The notes beneath the pieces are model-generated. The model had not been told where the DNA came from and did no database searches. It saw only the letters and a program-made list of their open reading frames with translations. This document shows positions 34,319 to 44,959 of a stretch of DNA of 64,000 nucleotides, piece after piece (the first letter of the stretch is position 1; each line of letters begins with the position of its first letter). The stretch spans positions 1,116,001-1,180,000 of the forward strand of contig NZ_CP096255.1 of assembly GCF_011516635.5 (NCBI RefSeq), in the 5' to 3' direction. The position numbers and the translations under genes were made by a program. This DNA is from Bradyrhizobium barranii subsp. apii (GTDB lineage Bacteria; Pseudomonadota; Alphaproteobacteria; Rhizobiales; Xanthobacteraceae).

Positions 34319-34525
34319 ATGGCGCCGAGGTCAACTGGTTTCGGAGCGTGCCTAAGGAACGCGTTGCCATCCCGCGCCCGTTTTGCCCGACGGGTCAACG
34401 TCGCCGCAGACCGCCTAAGCCATTGATCCCGCTCATGCCGTCTACTGTGCATGGGGTTGTTTTCGACATTTTTGTTTTGGAGGCACGACAGCCGCGGGCT
34501 GAACCGGATCTCGTCCGGCTCTTGC

Positions 34526-36547
<2,022 letters not shown>

Positions 36548-36897
36548 GGCGCCTACGCATAGGACTCCGGGGCCGCGAATACAACCGACAGGCGCGTGAA
36601 GATTTGCGGTTCCGCCAGGGGCAAACCGGCTTGCGGGAGCGCGTTAACCGTTCGTGAACCCCTGCCGGACCTCGGCAGTCGTGGCCGGCTCGCCCGCCAT
36701 GCTGGCGGACCATCCGTACGGCGTCCGCGACGAGGCGGAGTTTGGTCGCCGTCGAGCCCAGCAGCGCCGTCTCGATCCAGACCTTGCGCATGGCGCGCAT
36801 CGCCTCGCCGCCCTGAATGGTACGCGTGCCGCATATGCCCACGAGCGATCCTCTTCCGGGTTCTCACCGCGGCCGACATCGGATATCCGATTGCTCC
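36548..36897. other. 350-bp intergenic region, possible decayed ORF
   Basis: This stretch lies between the divergent ygiQ and EamA genes. On the minus strand from about 36800 a short frame begins MRKVWIETALLGSTATKLRLVADAVRMVRQHGG, which looks protein-like, but it becomes Arg/Pro-rich and continues into ygiQ in another frame. I cannot support it as a gene. Promoters for both flanking genes should be here, but no site is clear. Confidence 0.3.
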
Positions 36898-37836
36898 ATG
36901 GGCAAGGAAACATTTGACGGCGGTGATGGCGCCGGCGCGGCGCCGTCCACCGAGGCCTGGCTCGGTGCGGTTGCGCTGATCGGCTTCATCCTGGTGGCGA
37001 CCGCGCAGGCCTCAAATCAGATTCTGGCGCGGGGCCTCGCGGGCGCGGTCCCGCCCTTCGCGCTCGCCTTTTTCCGCTGGAGCATCGTTGCCATCGGGCT
37101 CGCGCCGATCGCGTTCGCCGAAATCCGCGCCGGCCGCGTGCCACTCGGCAAGAACATCTGGCCGATCCTCGCCGCCGGCTTCATGGGCATGTTCCTCTGC
37201 GGCGGCCCGGTCTATGCCGCGGGCATCTCGACGACTGCGATCCACATCGCGTTGATCATGGCGCTGTCGCCGATCACGGTGCTGATGATCTCCGCGGCGC
37301 TTGGCATCGAGCAGGTCGGCCCGCTGCAATGGCTCGGCACGGCGCTTGCGCTCGCCGGCGCCTTGCTCATCATCTCCGGCGGTCATCCGGAGACCTTGTT
37401 CGCACTGGAGACCGCAGCGGGCGACGGCCTGGTCGTGATCGCGATGCTCGGCTGGTCCGGCTACACGCTGCTGCAATCGCGCGCGGCGCCCAAGGCGTCG
37501 CTGCTGGCGCGCATGAGCCTGTTCGCAGGCGCCGGCGCGCTGTTCTCGCTGCCGCAGGCGCTGATCGAGATGTGGACCACGCCGGCGCAGGTCTTCAGCA
37601 CGAAAGCGGTGTCGGCTTACGTCTTCGCCGGGATCGTTCCCGGGCTGCTCGCCTATGCCGGCTTTGCCTGGCTCGGCGGCAAATTCGGTTCGGTCCGAAC
37701 CTCGCTCGTGCTTTATCTCGGACCGATCGCGAGCGCCCTGCTGTCGTTCGCAATTCTCGGTGAACCGCCAAAACTGATCCATCTGTTCGGCGGTGTGCTG
37801 ATCCTCGGTGGGGTCTGGGCGAGCCTGCGCAAATAG
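36898..37836 (+). CDS. EamA/DMT-family transporter
   Basis: A 312-residue inner-membrane protein; the start is at ATG 36898. It has ten predicted helices arranged as two EamA repeats: WLGAVALIGFILVATAQASNQILARGL starts the first, and GLVVIAMLGWSGYTLLQSRAAP begins the second. The conserved PP-F-xxRW element is PPFALAFFRWSIVAI, and the end is LHLFGGVLILGGVW-like. Members export amino acids, metabolites or drugs; nothing indicates the cargo. It lies divergent from ygiQ. Confidence 0.9.
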   Translation: MGKETFDGGDGAGAAPSTEAWLGAVALIGFILVATAQASNQILARGLAGAVPPFALAFFRWSIVAIGLAPIAFAEIRAGRVPLGKNIWPILAAGFMGMFLCGGPVYAAGISTTAIHIALIMALSPITVLMISAALGIEQVGPLQWLGTALALAGALLIISGGHPETLFALETAAGDGLVVIAMLGWSGYTLLQSRAAPKASLLARMSLFAGAGALFSLPQALIEMWTTPAQVFSTKAVSAYVFAGIVPGLLAYAGFAWLGGKFGSVRTSLVLYLGPIASALLSFAILGEPPKLIHLFGGVLILGGVWASLRK

Positions 37837-38002
37837 TTCCATTGATCGGAGTTGTGGTTCATTCGCAGGAACCAACCGCCTCCGCGAACATTCTGATCAA
37901 GGGACCGATGCGAGCCATGCTCGCGCGCGCCCCGACCATCCCGGCGCCAGTGCCGTAACCGGATTTTGCCTCGACGCTTCGTTTCGGGGCGATGGGGGAC
38001 TT

Positions 38003-38167
38003 GTGAGTACGGTCATAGAGAACTTGTTGTCACGGAAGCAGAAGCTTGTGGAACAGCTCGAGAAGGTGCAGTCGGTCGACGATCGCGACAAGATCGAGCA
38101 CCAGCTGGAACAGATCAACACCGCGCTGGATTTTCTGGACAGGCCGGGATCGAAGGACGCGGGGTAG
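38003..38167 (+). CDS. small coiled-coil protein
   Basis: A 54-residue protein with GTG start preceded by GGGGGA. It is almost entirely one amphipathic helix, then a short tail: STVIENLLSRKQKLVEQLEKVQSVDDRDKIEHQLEQINTALDFL. The heptad pattern predicts a dimeric coiled coil. No other domain is present. It converges on the GntR regulator gene. Function unknown; the composition and ribosome binding site make it a likely real gene. Confidence 0.55.
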   Translation: MSTVIENLLSRKQKLVEQLEKVQSVDDRDKIEHQLEQINTALDFLDRPGSKDAG

Positions 38168-38173
38168 TAGCGC

Positions 38174-38884
38174 TCAGTCCACCTTCAGCGCCTCTACTTT
38201 CAAGGCCTCCACTTTCAAGGCCTCCACTTTCAAGGCCTTGGCGTAAACCAGGCCGGAATTGGTGATGTGCGTCGTCATCAGCGCTTCGAAGGCGGCGAAC
38301 TCGCTGCGTGCGAACAAATCGAGCAGCTTGCGATGCTCGTCGAAGGACGAGCGGGTGCGCACGTCGATCGGCGACGTCAGGTTGGTGCGCAGCGCGGCGA
38401 CGCGGCCCGAGACGAGCTGGTAGGATTCGATGAGATAGCGGTTGCCGCAATGCGCGAACAACCCTTCGTGAAAGCTCGCATCGGCGCGGCCATAGGCGAT
38501 GTTGTCCTTCGCCGCGATCGCCGGCTCCATCGCCGCGATTGCCTCGCTCATCGTCGCAATCGTGCCGTCGCGATCATGACGAAACGCGAGCTCGGCGCCC
38601 TTGGGCTCGAGCGCGATCCGGAAGGTGCAGAGCGCAGTGATGTCCTCCGCGCTCGGCGTGAACACGAAGCTGCCGACCTGCGGCCGGATCACGACCAGGC
38701 CCTGCGCCTGCAACTGGCCCATCGCCTCGCGCACCGGCGTGCGGCTGACGCCGAAGGAATTCGCCACCATCTCCTCGGAGATGGCGGCGCCGAGCGCGAA
38801 CTCGCCGTCGATGATGGCCTGACGCAGCCGCAGCACCACCCGCTGCGACAGCGATTTCGGCGTATCGAGCTTGAGCGATCGCAT
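38174..38884 (-). CDS. GntR-family (FadR/FCD-type) regulator with repeated C-terminus
   Basis: A 236-residue regulator starting at ATG 38884. The N-terminal winged helix is QRVVLRLRQAIIDGEFALGAAISEEMVANSFGVSRTPVREAMGQLQAQGLV, and an FCD domain follows with His-containing metal-site candidates (FHEGLFAHCGN, DEHRKLLDLF). The C-terminus ends in four copies of ALKVE/D that come from a 15-bp tandem repeat and are not part of the fold. It lies a few bases from the FAD dehydrogenase gene on the same strand (downstream), and TTGTA-N7-TACAA upstream of that gene is a candidate target. Confidence 0.9.
   Translation of the reverse strand: MRSLKLDTPKSLSQRVVLRLRQAIIDGEFALGAAISEEMVANSFGVSRTPVREAMGQLQAQGLVVIRPQVGSFVFTPSAEDITALCTFRIALEPKGAELAFRHDRDGTIATMSEAIAAMEPAIAAKDNIAYGRADASFHEGLFAHCGNRYLIESYQLVSGRVAALRTNLTSPIDVRTRSSFDEHRKLLDLFARSEFAAFEALMTTHITNSGLVYAKALKVEALKVEALKVEALKVD
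38176..38238. repeat. 15-bp tandem repeat at the end of the GntR gene
   Basis: The unit CCTCCACTTTCAAGG occurs in about four copies, two exact, one with a single change and one more diverged copy at the distal end. It encodes ALKVE per unit on the minus strand. Being a multiple of three it can expand or contract without breaking the frame. Confidence 0.85.
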
Positions 38885-38892
38885 CTGCTGTC

Positions 38893-40305
38893 TCAGATCA
38901 CCTTGCCGGGATTGAGCAGGTGATCGGGATCGAGCGCGGCCTTCAGCGTCCGCATCAACGCGATCTCGGCTTCGCTCCTGGCATGGCCCAGCCACTTCTT
39001 CTTCAGCGTGCCGATGCCGTGCTCGGCGGAGACGCTGCCGCCCAGTTCACGCACCAGACCGTAGATGATCGCGTCCATCTCTTCCTTCGGCTGCCGCTCG
39101 ACGGAAAGACCGGTGACCCAGGACACGAGGTGCAGATTGCCGTCGCCGATATGGCCGTAATAGACGCTCTCGCATCCCTTGATTCCATCGGCGAGCGCGG
39201 CCTTGCAGCGGGTGACGAACTCGTCCATCTGCGCCACCGCAAGCCCGATGTCGTAGGAGATGTGCGGGCCCAGCACCTGGCCGAACTCGGCGCAGATGTC
39301 GCGCACGCGCCAGAACGCCTGCGTCTGCGCCAGCGATTGCGCCACAGCGGCATCTGCGAGCAGCCCGCGCTCCATCAGCTCTTCGAGCCAGGCCTGGAAA
39401 CGCGGTGCATCCAGGCTCTCGTCGGTGCCTTGGGCCTCGACGAGCACGTAGAGACCGTGGCCTGCGGCGACCGGCGGCTTCACGCCGGCGCGATTAGTGA
39501 TCACGTCCCAATAGTCCGGCCACATCACCTCGAAGGCCGACAGCAGCGGCCCGAGCCCGCTTCGCGCGGCATCGAGCAGGGCGATCACCGCGGCATAGTC
39601 CTTCAGCGCGCACAGCGCCGCCATGGTCGAGCGCGGTTTCGGGAATAGCCGCAACACCACGCGGGTGATGATGCCGAGCGTGCCTTCGGAGCCGATGAAG
39701 AGATGCTTGAGGTCATAGCCCGCGTTGTTCTTCATCAGCTTGTTGAGGCTGGTGATGATGGTGCCGTCGGGCAGCACCACCTCCAGGCCGAGCACCAGTT
39801 CGCGCGTCATGCCGTAGCGGATCACGCGGTTGCCGCCGGCATTGGTGGAGAGATTGCCGCCGATCGCGCAGGAGCCGCGCGAGCCGAGATCGAGCGGAAA
39901 GAAGAAACCGGCTTCGTCCGCGGCCTTCTGGATCGTCTCCAGCGGCGTGCCCGATTTCACCGTCATCGTCATTGACGCCCGATCGATCTCCTCGATGCCG
40001 GTCATGCGCTCAAGCGAGATCGCGACCCAGCCTGCTTCGGGCGATGCGCCGCGGCACAGCCCGGTCAACCCACCCTGCGGCACGAAGGGCAGCCGCGCCT
40101 GCCGGCAGGCCGCAATCGCATCGGCAACGCCTTGCGCATCGACCGGCCGGATCACCGCAAGCGGCGTTTGCGGCAGGCTCGCGCTCCAGTCATTGCAATT
40201 GCGCGCCGGCACGTCGGTGCCGATCAGCACGGCGGCCGCGCCGAGCTTCTCGCGCAAGGCGCCAAGCAACTGATCGGGATGCTCAATGGGGCTCACCATG
40301 TTCAT
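38893..40305 (-). CDS. FAD-linked oxidase, D-lactate/D-2-hydroxyglutarate dehydrogenase type
   Basis: A 470-residue enzyme with GGAGG seven bases before ATG 40305. The FAD-binding PCMH domain includes FVPQGGLTGLCRGASP, FPLDLGSRGSCAIGGNLSTNAGGNRVIRYGMTRELVLGLEVVLPDG and LKHLFIGSEGTLGIITRVVLRL. The C-terminal domain has the FAD/metal-site YYGHIGDGNLHLVSW and SAEHGIGTLKKKWL, as in GlcD/Dld/D2HGDH. Members oxidise D-2-hydroxy acids and pass electrons to a quinone or ETF; the exact substrate is open. The DHDPS-family gene is divergent, and the GntR gene follows on the same strand. Confidence 0.9.
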   Translation of the reverse strand: MNMVSPIEHPDQLLGALREKLGAAAVLIGTDVPARNCNDWSASLPQTPLAVIRPVDAQGVADAIAACRQARLPFVPQGGLTGLCRGASPEAGWVAISLERMTGIEEIDRASMTMTVKSGTPLETIQKAADEAGFFFPLDLGSRGSCAIGGNLSTNAGGNRVIRYGMTRELVLGLEVVLPDGTIITSLNKLMKNNAGYDLKHLFIGSEGTLGIITRVVLRLFPKPRSTMAALCALKDYAAVIALLDAARSGLGPLLSAFEVMWPDYWDVITNRAGVKPPVAAGHGLYVLVEAQGTDESLDAPRFQAWLEELMERGLLADAAVAQSLAQTQAFWRVRDICAEFGQVLGPHISYDIGLAVAQMDEFVTRCKAALADGIKGCESVYYGHIGDGNLHLVSWVTGLSVERQPKEEMDAIIYGLVRELGGSVSAEHGIGTLKKKWLGHARSEAEIALMRTLKAALDPDHLLNPGKVI

Positions 40306-40373
40306 GCGAGACCTCCTCGGAATCTGGCTGCGTCTTATGCGCGCCGTGATGGTGGAAAGGATTTGCGTCCGTC

Positions 40374-40390
40374 TTGTATGTAAGGTACAA
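40374..40390. promoter_or_regulatory. candidate GntR/FCD operator between divergent operons
   Basis: TTGTA-TGTAAGG-TACAA is an exact inverted repeat in the 178-bp gap between the dehydrogenase and DHDPS-family genes. TTGTA...TACAA matches the TxGTxxxACxA style of FCD-type GntR operators. The flanking DNA is AT-rich, as for overlapping divergent promoters. The GntR gene downstream is the probable partner. Confidence 0.6.
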
Positions 40391-40483
40391 CATAAAAAGT
40401 AAAGCAAAAACAAGGCTCGGAAAGCTTCCTAAGATCGTTCGAGATCAGAGGCTTAGTCCGGGACCGCAACAATGGGTGGTGAG

Positions 40484-41392
40484 ATGACGGAGGCAATTCG
40501 CGGGTTCTGGGTGGCGTCGGCGACGCCGCTGGCGACGCCGCTGGCGACGCCGCTGGCGACGGATGGCAGTGTGGACTCCGCCAAGCTCGCCGCTCACGCC
40601 AGGCAGCTCTTCGGCAAGGGCGTCGACGGCGTTGTGCTGTTCGGCACCACCGGCGAGGGCACCTCCTTCAATGTCACCGAGCGTGTCGCGACCATCGAGG
40701 CCGTGCTCAAGGCCGGCGTCGCGCCCGAGCGTATCGGCATCGGCGGCGGCTTTCCCGCCATCACCGACAGCATCGCGCTGACGCGCACCGTGCTCGGCCT
40801 CGGCCTGCGCCACGTGCTGTATCTGCCGCCTTATTTCGATCGTGGTGTCACGCCCGAAGGCATCGAGGATGCTTTTGCCGCGATCATCGATGGCGTCGCC
40901 GACGATCGCCTGCGCGCCTCGCTCTATCACATCCCGCAGGTCTCCGGCGTTGCGATCCCGACCGGTGTCGCGGCAAACTTGCGCAAGCGTTACGGCAAGG
41001 TGGTTGCGGGCCTGAAGGACTCCAGCGGCGACTTCAAGCAGTTCCAGGCGTTCCGTACTGCTGCTCCCGATCTCGCCATCACCGTCGGCAACGAAGCCGA
41101 CATCACCCGCGCGATCGCCGCCGGCGGCGCCGGCACCATCTGCGGCATGGCCAACGTCGTGCCCGAGCTGGTCAAGGGCATGGTTGACGGCAAGCACGTC
41201 GAGGCGCGCATGCAAGCCGCGACCGATGTCGTGCTGAACACGCCGTCGTTCCTTGCGACGCTGAAGGCAATCCTCGCCGCACAGACGGGCGACGCGGGCT
41301 GGCTGCGCGTGCGCCCGCCATTCCGTGCCTCGTCCGATGGCGCAGCGCTCAAGCGAAAGATTGACGAGCTGATTGCTCCTGCCATCGCGTGA
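40484..41392 (+). CDS. dihydrodipicolinate synthase/N-acetylneuraminate lyase-family enzyme
   Basis: A 302-residue class I aldolase or dehydratase; an upstream ATG at 40472 adds four residues. The Schiff-base Lys is in VVAGLKDSSGDFKQF, the Tyr in RASLYHIPQVSG, and the pyruvate-binding GTTGEGTSF is present. The N-terminus contains three copies of TPLA from a 12-bp repeat in a position where related enzymes have a short PTPF-type loop. It is divergent from a D-2-hydroxy-acid dehydrogenase, so the pair may degrade a keto-deoxy sugar acid or hydroxyacid; this is inferred from context. True lysine-biosynthetic DapA is less likely, given the catabolic neighbours. Confidence 0.85.
   Translation: MTEAIRGFWVASATPLATPLATPLATDGSVDSAKLAAHARQLFGKGVDGVVLFGTTGEGTSFNVTERVATIEAVLKAGVAPERIGIGGGFPAITDSIALTRTVLGLGLRHVLYLPPYFDRGVTPEGIEDAFAAIIDGVADDRLRASLYHIPQVSGVAIPTGVAANLRKRYGKVVAGLKDSSGDFKQFQAFRTAAPDLAITVGNEADITRAIAAGGAGTICGMANVVPELVKGMVDGKHVEARMQAATDVVLNTPSFLATLKAILAAQTGDAGWLRVRPPFRASSDGAALKRKIDELIAPAIA
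40522..40557 (+). repeat. 12-bp tandem repeat inside the DHDPS-family gene
   Basis: Three exact copies of GACGCCGCTGGC lie in frame near the 5' end and encode ATPL-ATPL-ATPL. The expansion sits at the first beta-strand of the TIM barrel, next to the usual active-site PTPF-like motif. Confidence 0.9.
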
Positions 41393-41491
41393 GATATGAA
41401 ATCTTCGTGACACGTTGCCGCGGATTCGCGTGCAGCGTGTTGCGATAACTGCGACGTCTATTGGTGATTGCCGTTCGGTGCGCTGATGCGC

Positions 41492-41506
41492 TTAGAACGA
41501 TTCAAC
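41492..41506. promoter_or_regulatory. possible Irr/iron-control-element-like box before the TonB receptor
   Basis: TTAGAA-CGA-TTCAAC differs by a few bases from the TTAGAA-N3-TTCTAA iron-control motif known for Bradyrhizobium iron genes. It is about 90 bp upstream of the receptor start, a normal distance. The match is imperfect, so this is a candidate only. Confidence 0.35.
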
Positions 41507-41594
41507 ACTAGAGCGATTCAAGCTCGCCTACGGTTCTCTTCGATCCCGCCGACTGTTACAGGCGCACACTTCAATGTTCTTGACTTGAAGTGGA

Positions 41595-43928
41595 ATGAAA
41601 GTGCGTGCCCCCGTGGATGGCCAGCGCGTCAGCGGCCATCGTCATCGTGCCGGCAAGAGCCGTGCAGGTCTTCTCATCGGCGCAGCGGTGCTGCTCGTCG
41701 AATCCCCCTCGAACACGACGAGTGCGCAGGCGCAGTCGGCGCTGCCACCGGTGACAGTGGAAGCGCCGGTGCAGCGGCCGAAGCCGGCCCGCGCGTCCGA
41801 ATCGCCCCAGCGCCGGACGCAAGCCGCCGCGCGCCAGCGCAGCCGGAATGCCGCCACACCAGCAGCACCGACAATATCGGAACGTGCGGCAGCCGCGGCC
41901 GCCGCGCAGCAGGCTGCCAAGCTCGGTTACCGCGCGATGCCGAGTTCGACCACACTGCGCAGCGGCGCCTCGCCCCTCGATACCTCGCAGGCGGTCAACA
42001 TCGTGCCTGAACAGGTGTTGAAGGACCAGCTCCCGCGGAACATCGACGATGCGCTCATCAACGTCTCCGGCATCACTCAGACCAACACGCTCGCCGGCAG
42101 CCAGGACGCGGTGATCCGCCGCGGCTTCGGCGATAATCGTGATGGTTCGATCATGCGCAACGGCATGCCGCTGGTGCAGGGCCGCAGCTTCAATCCCGCG
42201 GTCGAAAGCGTCGAGGTGCTGAAGGGGCCGGCCTCGTTGCTCTACGGCATCATGGATCCCGGCGGCATCGTCAACACCATCAGCAAGCGGCCGGAGCTCT
42301 ATCAGCACGGCTCGGTCACGCTGCTCGGCTCGGCATTCAGTGCCTCGAAAACCGGCGCCGACGGCCTGCTCGACGTTACCGGTCCGATCGGCGATCAGGG
42401 CCTTGCCTATCGCTTCATCGGCTACGGCGTCAGCGAGGATTACTGGCGCAATTTCGGCCGTCACCGCGAGATGCTGGTCGCACCGTCGCTGGCCTGGTAC
42501 GGCCAGGACACGACGGTCCAGCTCAATTACGAGCATCGTGAATTCATCTATCCGTTCGACCGCGGCACGGCGTTCAATCCGGTGACCAAGGCGCCGCTCG
42601 CGGTGCCTTCCACGCGCCGGCTCGATGAGCCCTTCAACAACACCTGGGGCACCTCGGACTTGATGCAAGCCTCGGTCGAGCACCGCTTCAACCAGGATTG
42701 GAAGCTTTACGCCGGCTACAGCTACAACACCGAAACCTTCAGCGCCAACCAGCTCCGCATCTCCACCCTCAACTTCACGACGGGCGTCGAGACGCGCAGC
42801 AACGACGGCACGCAGGGCTCGCTCAGCAATGCCAGCTACGGAACGTCGTACATTTCCGGCAGCTTCTGGCTCGGCAACATGCGCAACGAGGTGGTATTCG
42901 GCGGCGACGGCCAGTATCGCACCATCTACCGCGACAATCTGATCCGGCAGGCCACTCCCGCCATCAACGTCTACAATCCCGTCTACGGGCTGGTCGGACC
43001 GGGCACGACGGTGTCGAACAGCGATAGCGCACAGACCGACAAGCTCGGCCAATGGTCGCTGTTCTTCCAGGACACCCTGCATCTCACCGAACGGTTCGCG
43101 CTGGTCGGCGGCGTCCGTTACATGGACTACGACCAGATCGCCGGGCGCGGGAAACCGTTCATCACCAATACCAACGTGTCGCAAGACAAGGTGCTTCCCC
43201 TCGGCGGCGCCATTCTCAAGCTGACCGAGGAAGTCTCGCTGTATGCGAGCTACACCGAATCGCTGAAGCCGAACTCGACCATTGCACCGATCGGCATCGT
43301 GATCGACTCCAATGTCGCGCCGGAGGAAGGCGAGTCATACGAGACCGGCGTGAAGTTCGATTTGAACAAGCGCATCTCAGGTACGCTGGCGCTCTACGAT
43401 CTCGACAAGAAGAACGTGCAGACGACGAAGACGAACAGCGCTGGCGTGGTGGAACTCCATACCGTCGGCCGCGCCCGCTCGCGCGGCGTCGAGCTGGACG
43501 TGACCGGCAGGCTCACCGACAGTTGGGCCCTGATCGGCAGCTATGGCTATACCGACGCGCGGGTGACGGCATCCGAAGATCGGTCGCTCTACGGCATGAA
43601 GCTGCAGAACGTCGCGCTGAACACGGCCTCGCTCTATCTGGTCTATGATTTCGGTACAGCTTTGCCGGGCCAGCTCCGCCTCGGCGGCGGCGCGCGCTAT
43701 GTCGGCGACCGTCCCGGTGATGCGATCAACAGCTTCTTCTTGCCGTCCTATGTGGTCGCCGATATTTTCGCGACCTATGAGACGAAATACCAGAACGCGC
43801 CGGTGATCTATCAGCTCAACGTCAAGAACCTGTTCGACACCGTCTATTATCCCTCCGCCGTCAACAATCTGAACGTCGCGATCGGCGATGCGCGCCGCGT
43901 GTCGCTGTCGGCAACGGTGAAGTTCTAG
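41595..43928 (+). CDS. TonB-dependent siderophore receptor
   Basis: A 777-residue outer-membrane receptor. A signal-like N-terminus leads to an Ala/Pro/Arg-rich linker. The plug domain follows (residues about 120-250): AVNIVPEQVLKDQLPRNIDDALINVSGI, RGFGDNRDGSIMRNGM, and SVEVLKGPASLLYGIMDPGGIVNTISKRP. A 22-strand barrel follows, ending in the C-terminal aromatic strand VSLSATVKF. The GPASLLYG and DPGGIVN blocks are typical of ferric-siderophore receptors of the FhuA/FegA class. It is the first gene of an operon with an iron-binding protein and a PepSY protein, with two bases between it and the next ORF. Confidence 0.95.
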   Translation: MKVRAPVDGQRVSGHRHRAGKSRAGLLIGAAVLLVESPSNTTSAQAQSALPPVTVEAPVQRPKPARASESPQRRTQAAARQRSRNAATPAAPTISERAAAAAAAQQAAKLGYRAMPSSTTLRSGASPLDTSQAVNIVPEQVLKDQLPRNIDDALINVSGITQTNTLAGSQDAVIRRGFGDNRDGSIMRNGMPLVQGRSFNPAVESVEVLKGPASLLYGIMDPGGIVNTISKRPELYQHGSVTLLGSAFSASKTGADGLLDVTGPIGDQGLAYRFIGYGVSEDYWRNFGRHREMLVAPSLAWYGQDTTVQLNYEHREFIYPFDRGTAFNPVTKAPLAVPSTRRLDEPFNNTWGTSDLMQASVEHRFNQDWKLYAGYSYNTETFSANQLRISTLNFTTGVETRSNDGTQGSLSNASYGTSYISGSFWLGNMRNEVVFGGDGQYRTIYRDNLIRQATPAINVYNPVYGLVGPGTTVSNSDSAQTDKLGQWSLFFQDTLHLTERFALVGGVRYMDYDQIAGRGKPFITNTNVSQDKVLPLGGAILKLTEEVSLYASYTESLKPNSTIAPIGIVIDSNVAPEEGESYETGVKFDLNKRISGTLALYDLDKKNVQTTKTNSAGVVELHTVGRARSRGVELDVTGRLTDSWALIGSYGYTDARVTASEDRSLYGMKLQNVALNTASLYLVYDFGTALPGQLRLGGGARYVGDRPGDAINSFFLPSYVVADIFATYETKYQNAPVIYQLNVKNLFDTVYYPSAVNNLNVAIGDARRVSLSATVKF

Positions 43929-43930
43929 CG

Positions 43931-44959
43931 ATGGCGGTGCGGCACAAAGCCATCGCGGTCCTGATCGCGGCGGCGTCTGCCTGCCTTGCTGCCACAGGTG
44001 CGAGCCGCGCCGAGGAGATCACGCTCTATTCGACCAGGGAGGTTGCCCTGGTCGAGCCTGTCGTTGCGGCCTTCACGGAAGCCAGCGGCGTCAAGGTGAA
44101 AATCGTCTTCGTCGAGGACAGTCTCGTCAAGCGCTTGGTATCGGAAGGTGACACGTCGCCTGCCGACCTATTGATGACGATCGGGCTGGACAAGACGACC
44201 CAGCTCTCCACCCGCGGTCTGACGCAAGCCTTCACGTCGTCGCGTCTCAACCAGGTCGTCCCTCCAAATCTTCGTGGTAACGGTACGCAATGGCTTGCGC
44301 TTTCCGTCCGACCGCGTGTTGCATTTGTGCGCAAGGACAGCGCGCTTGCTTCGATCGACTATGAAGACCTCTCCGATCCCAGATGGCGCGGCAAGCTCTG
44401 CATGCGCTCGCCGCTGCATCAGAACAATGTCGCGCTGGTTGCGGCCTATCTCGTCCATCACGGCGAGGCCGCGACGGAGGCCTGGCTCGCCGGCCTGAAG
44501 GCCAATCTCGCCCACAAGCCTGATGGCAAGGACAACGACGTGATCCGCGAGATCGCGCAAGGCACGTGCAAGATCGGCATCGGCAACACCGTGGCATTGG
44601 CGCAATTGCGCGATGGACGGGAAGGGGCCGATTGGCGTGCCTGGGCGATGGAGGTCAAGGCGGTGCCATCGACATTCAAGGGCGGCGGCACGCATGTGAA
44701 CCTTACCGGCGCGGCCATCGCGAAACGGGCGCCGCATCCGGCGTTGGCGCGAGAGTTCCTCGAATTCCTTGTCACGCCGGCGGCGCAGCGGACCTTTGCC
44801 GCTGCCGAGTTGGAATACCCCGTGCTTGCAGCAGCGGAGCGTGCACCCATCGTTGTCGAAATGGGCACGTTCATCGCCGATGCAACGTCGATCGACCAGA
44901 TCGCTGCACGTCAGCAGGCCGCGATCTCGCTTATCAAGAAGGTTGGCTTCGATGAGTAG
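43931..44959 (+). CDS. periplasmic Fe3+ ABC-type substrate-binding protein
   Basis: A 342-residue protein of the FbpA/FutA family. A Sec signal peptide (VLIAAASACLAATGASRAEE) is followed by ITLYSTREVALVEPVVAAFTEASGVKVKIVF and DLLMTIGLDKTTQLSTRGL. Iron-type contacts occur in VRPRVAFVRKD and the C-terminal block EFLEFLVTPAAQRTF. No permease or ATPase gene follows; the next ORF is a PepSY reductase overlapping by eight bases. The binding protein may therefore work with a transporter encoded elsewhere, or pass iron directly to a reductive route. That second idea is speculative. Confidence 0.9.
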   Translation: MAVRHKAIAVLIAAASACLAATGASRAEEITLYSTREVALVEPVVAAFTEASGVKVKIVFVEDSLVKRLVSEGDTSPADLLMTIGLDKTTQLSTRGLTQAFTSSRLNQVVPPNLRGNGTQWLALSVRPRVAFVRKDSALASIDYEDLSDPRWRGKLCMRSPLHQNNVALVAAYLVHHGEAATEAWLAGLKANLAHKPDGKDNDVIREIAQGTCKIGIGNTVALAQLRDGREGADWRAWAMEVKAVPSTFKGGGTHVNLTGAAIAKRAPHPALAREFLEFLVTPAAQRTFAAAELEYPVLAAAERAPIVVEMGTFIADATSIDQIAARQQAAISLIKKVGFDE

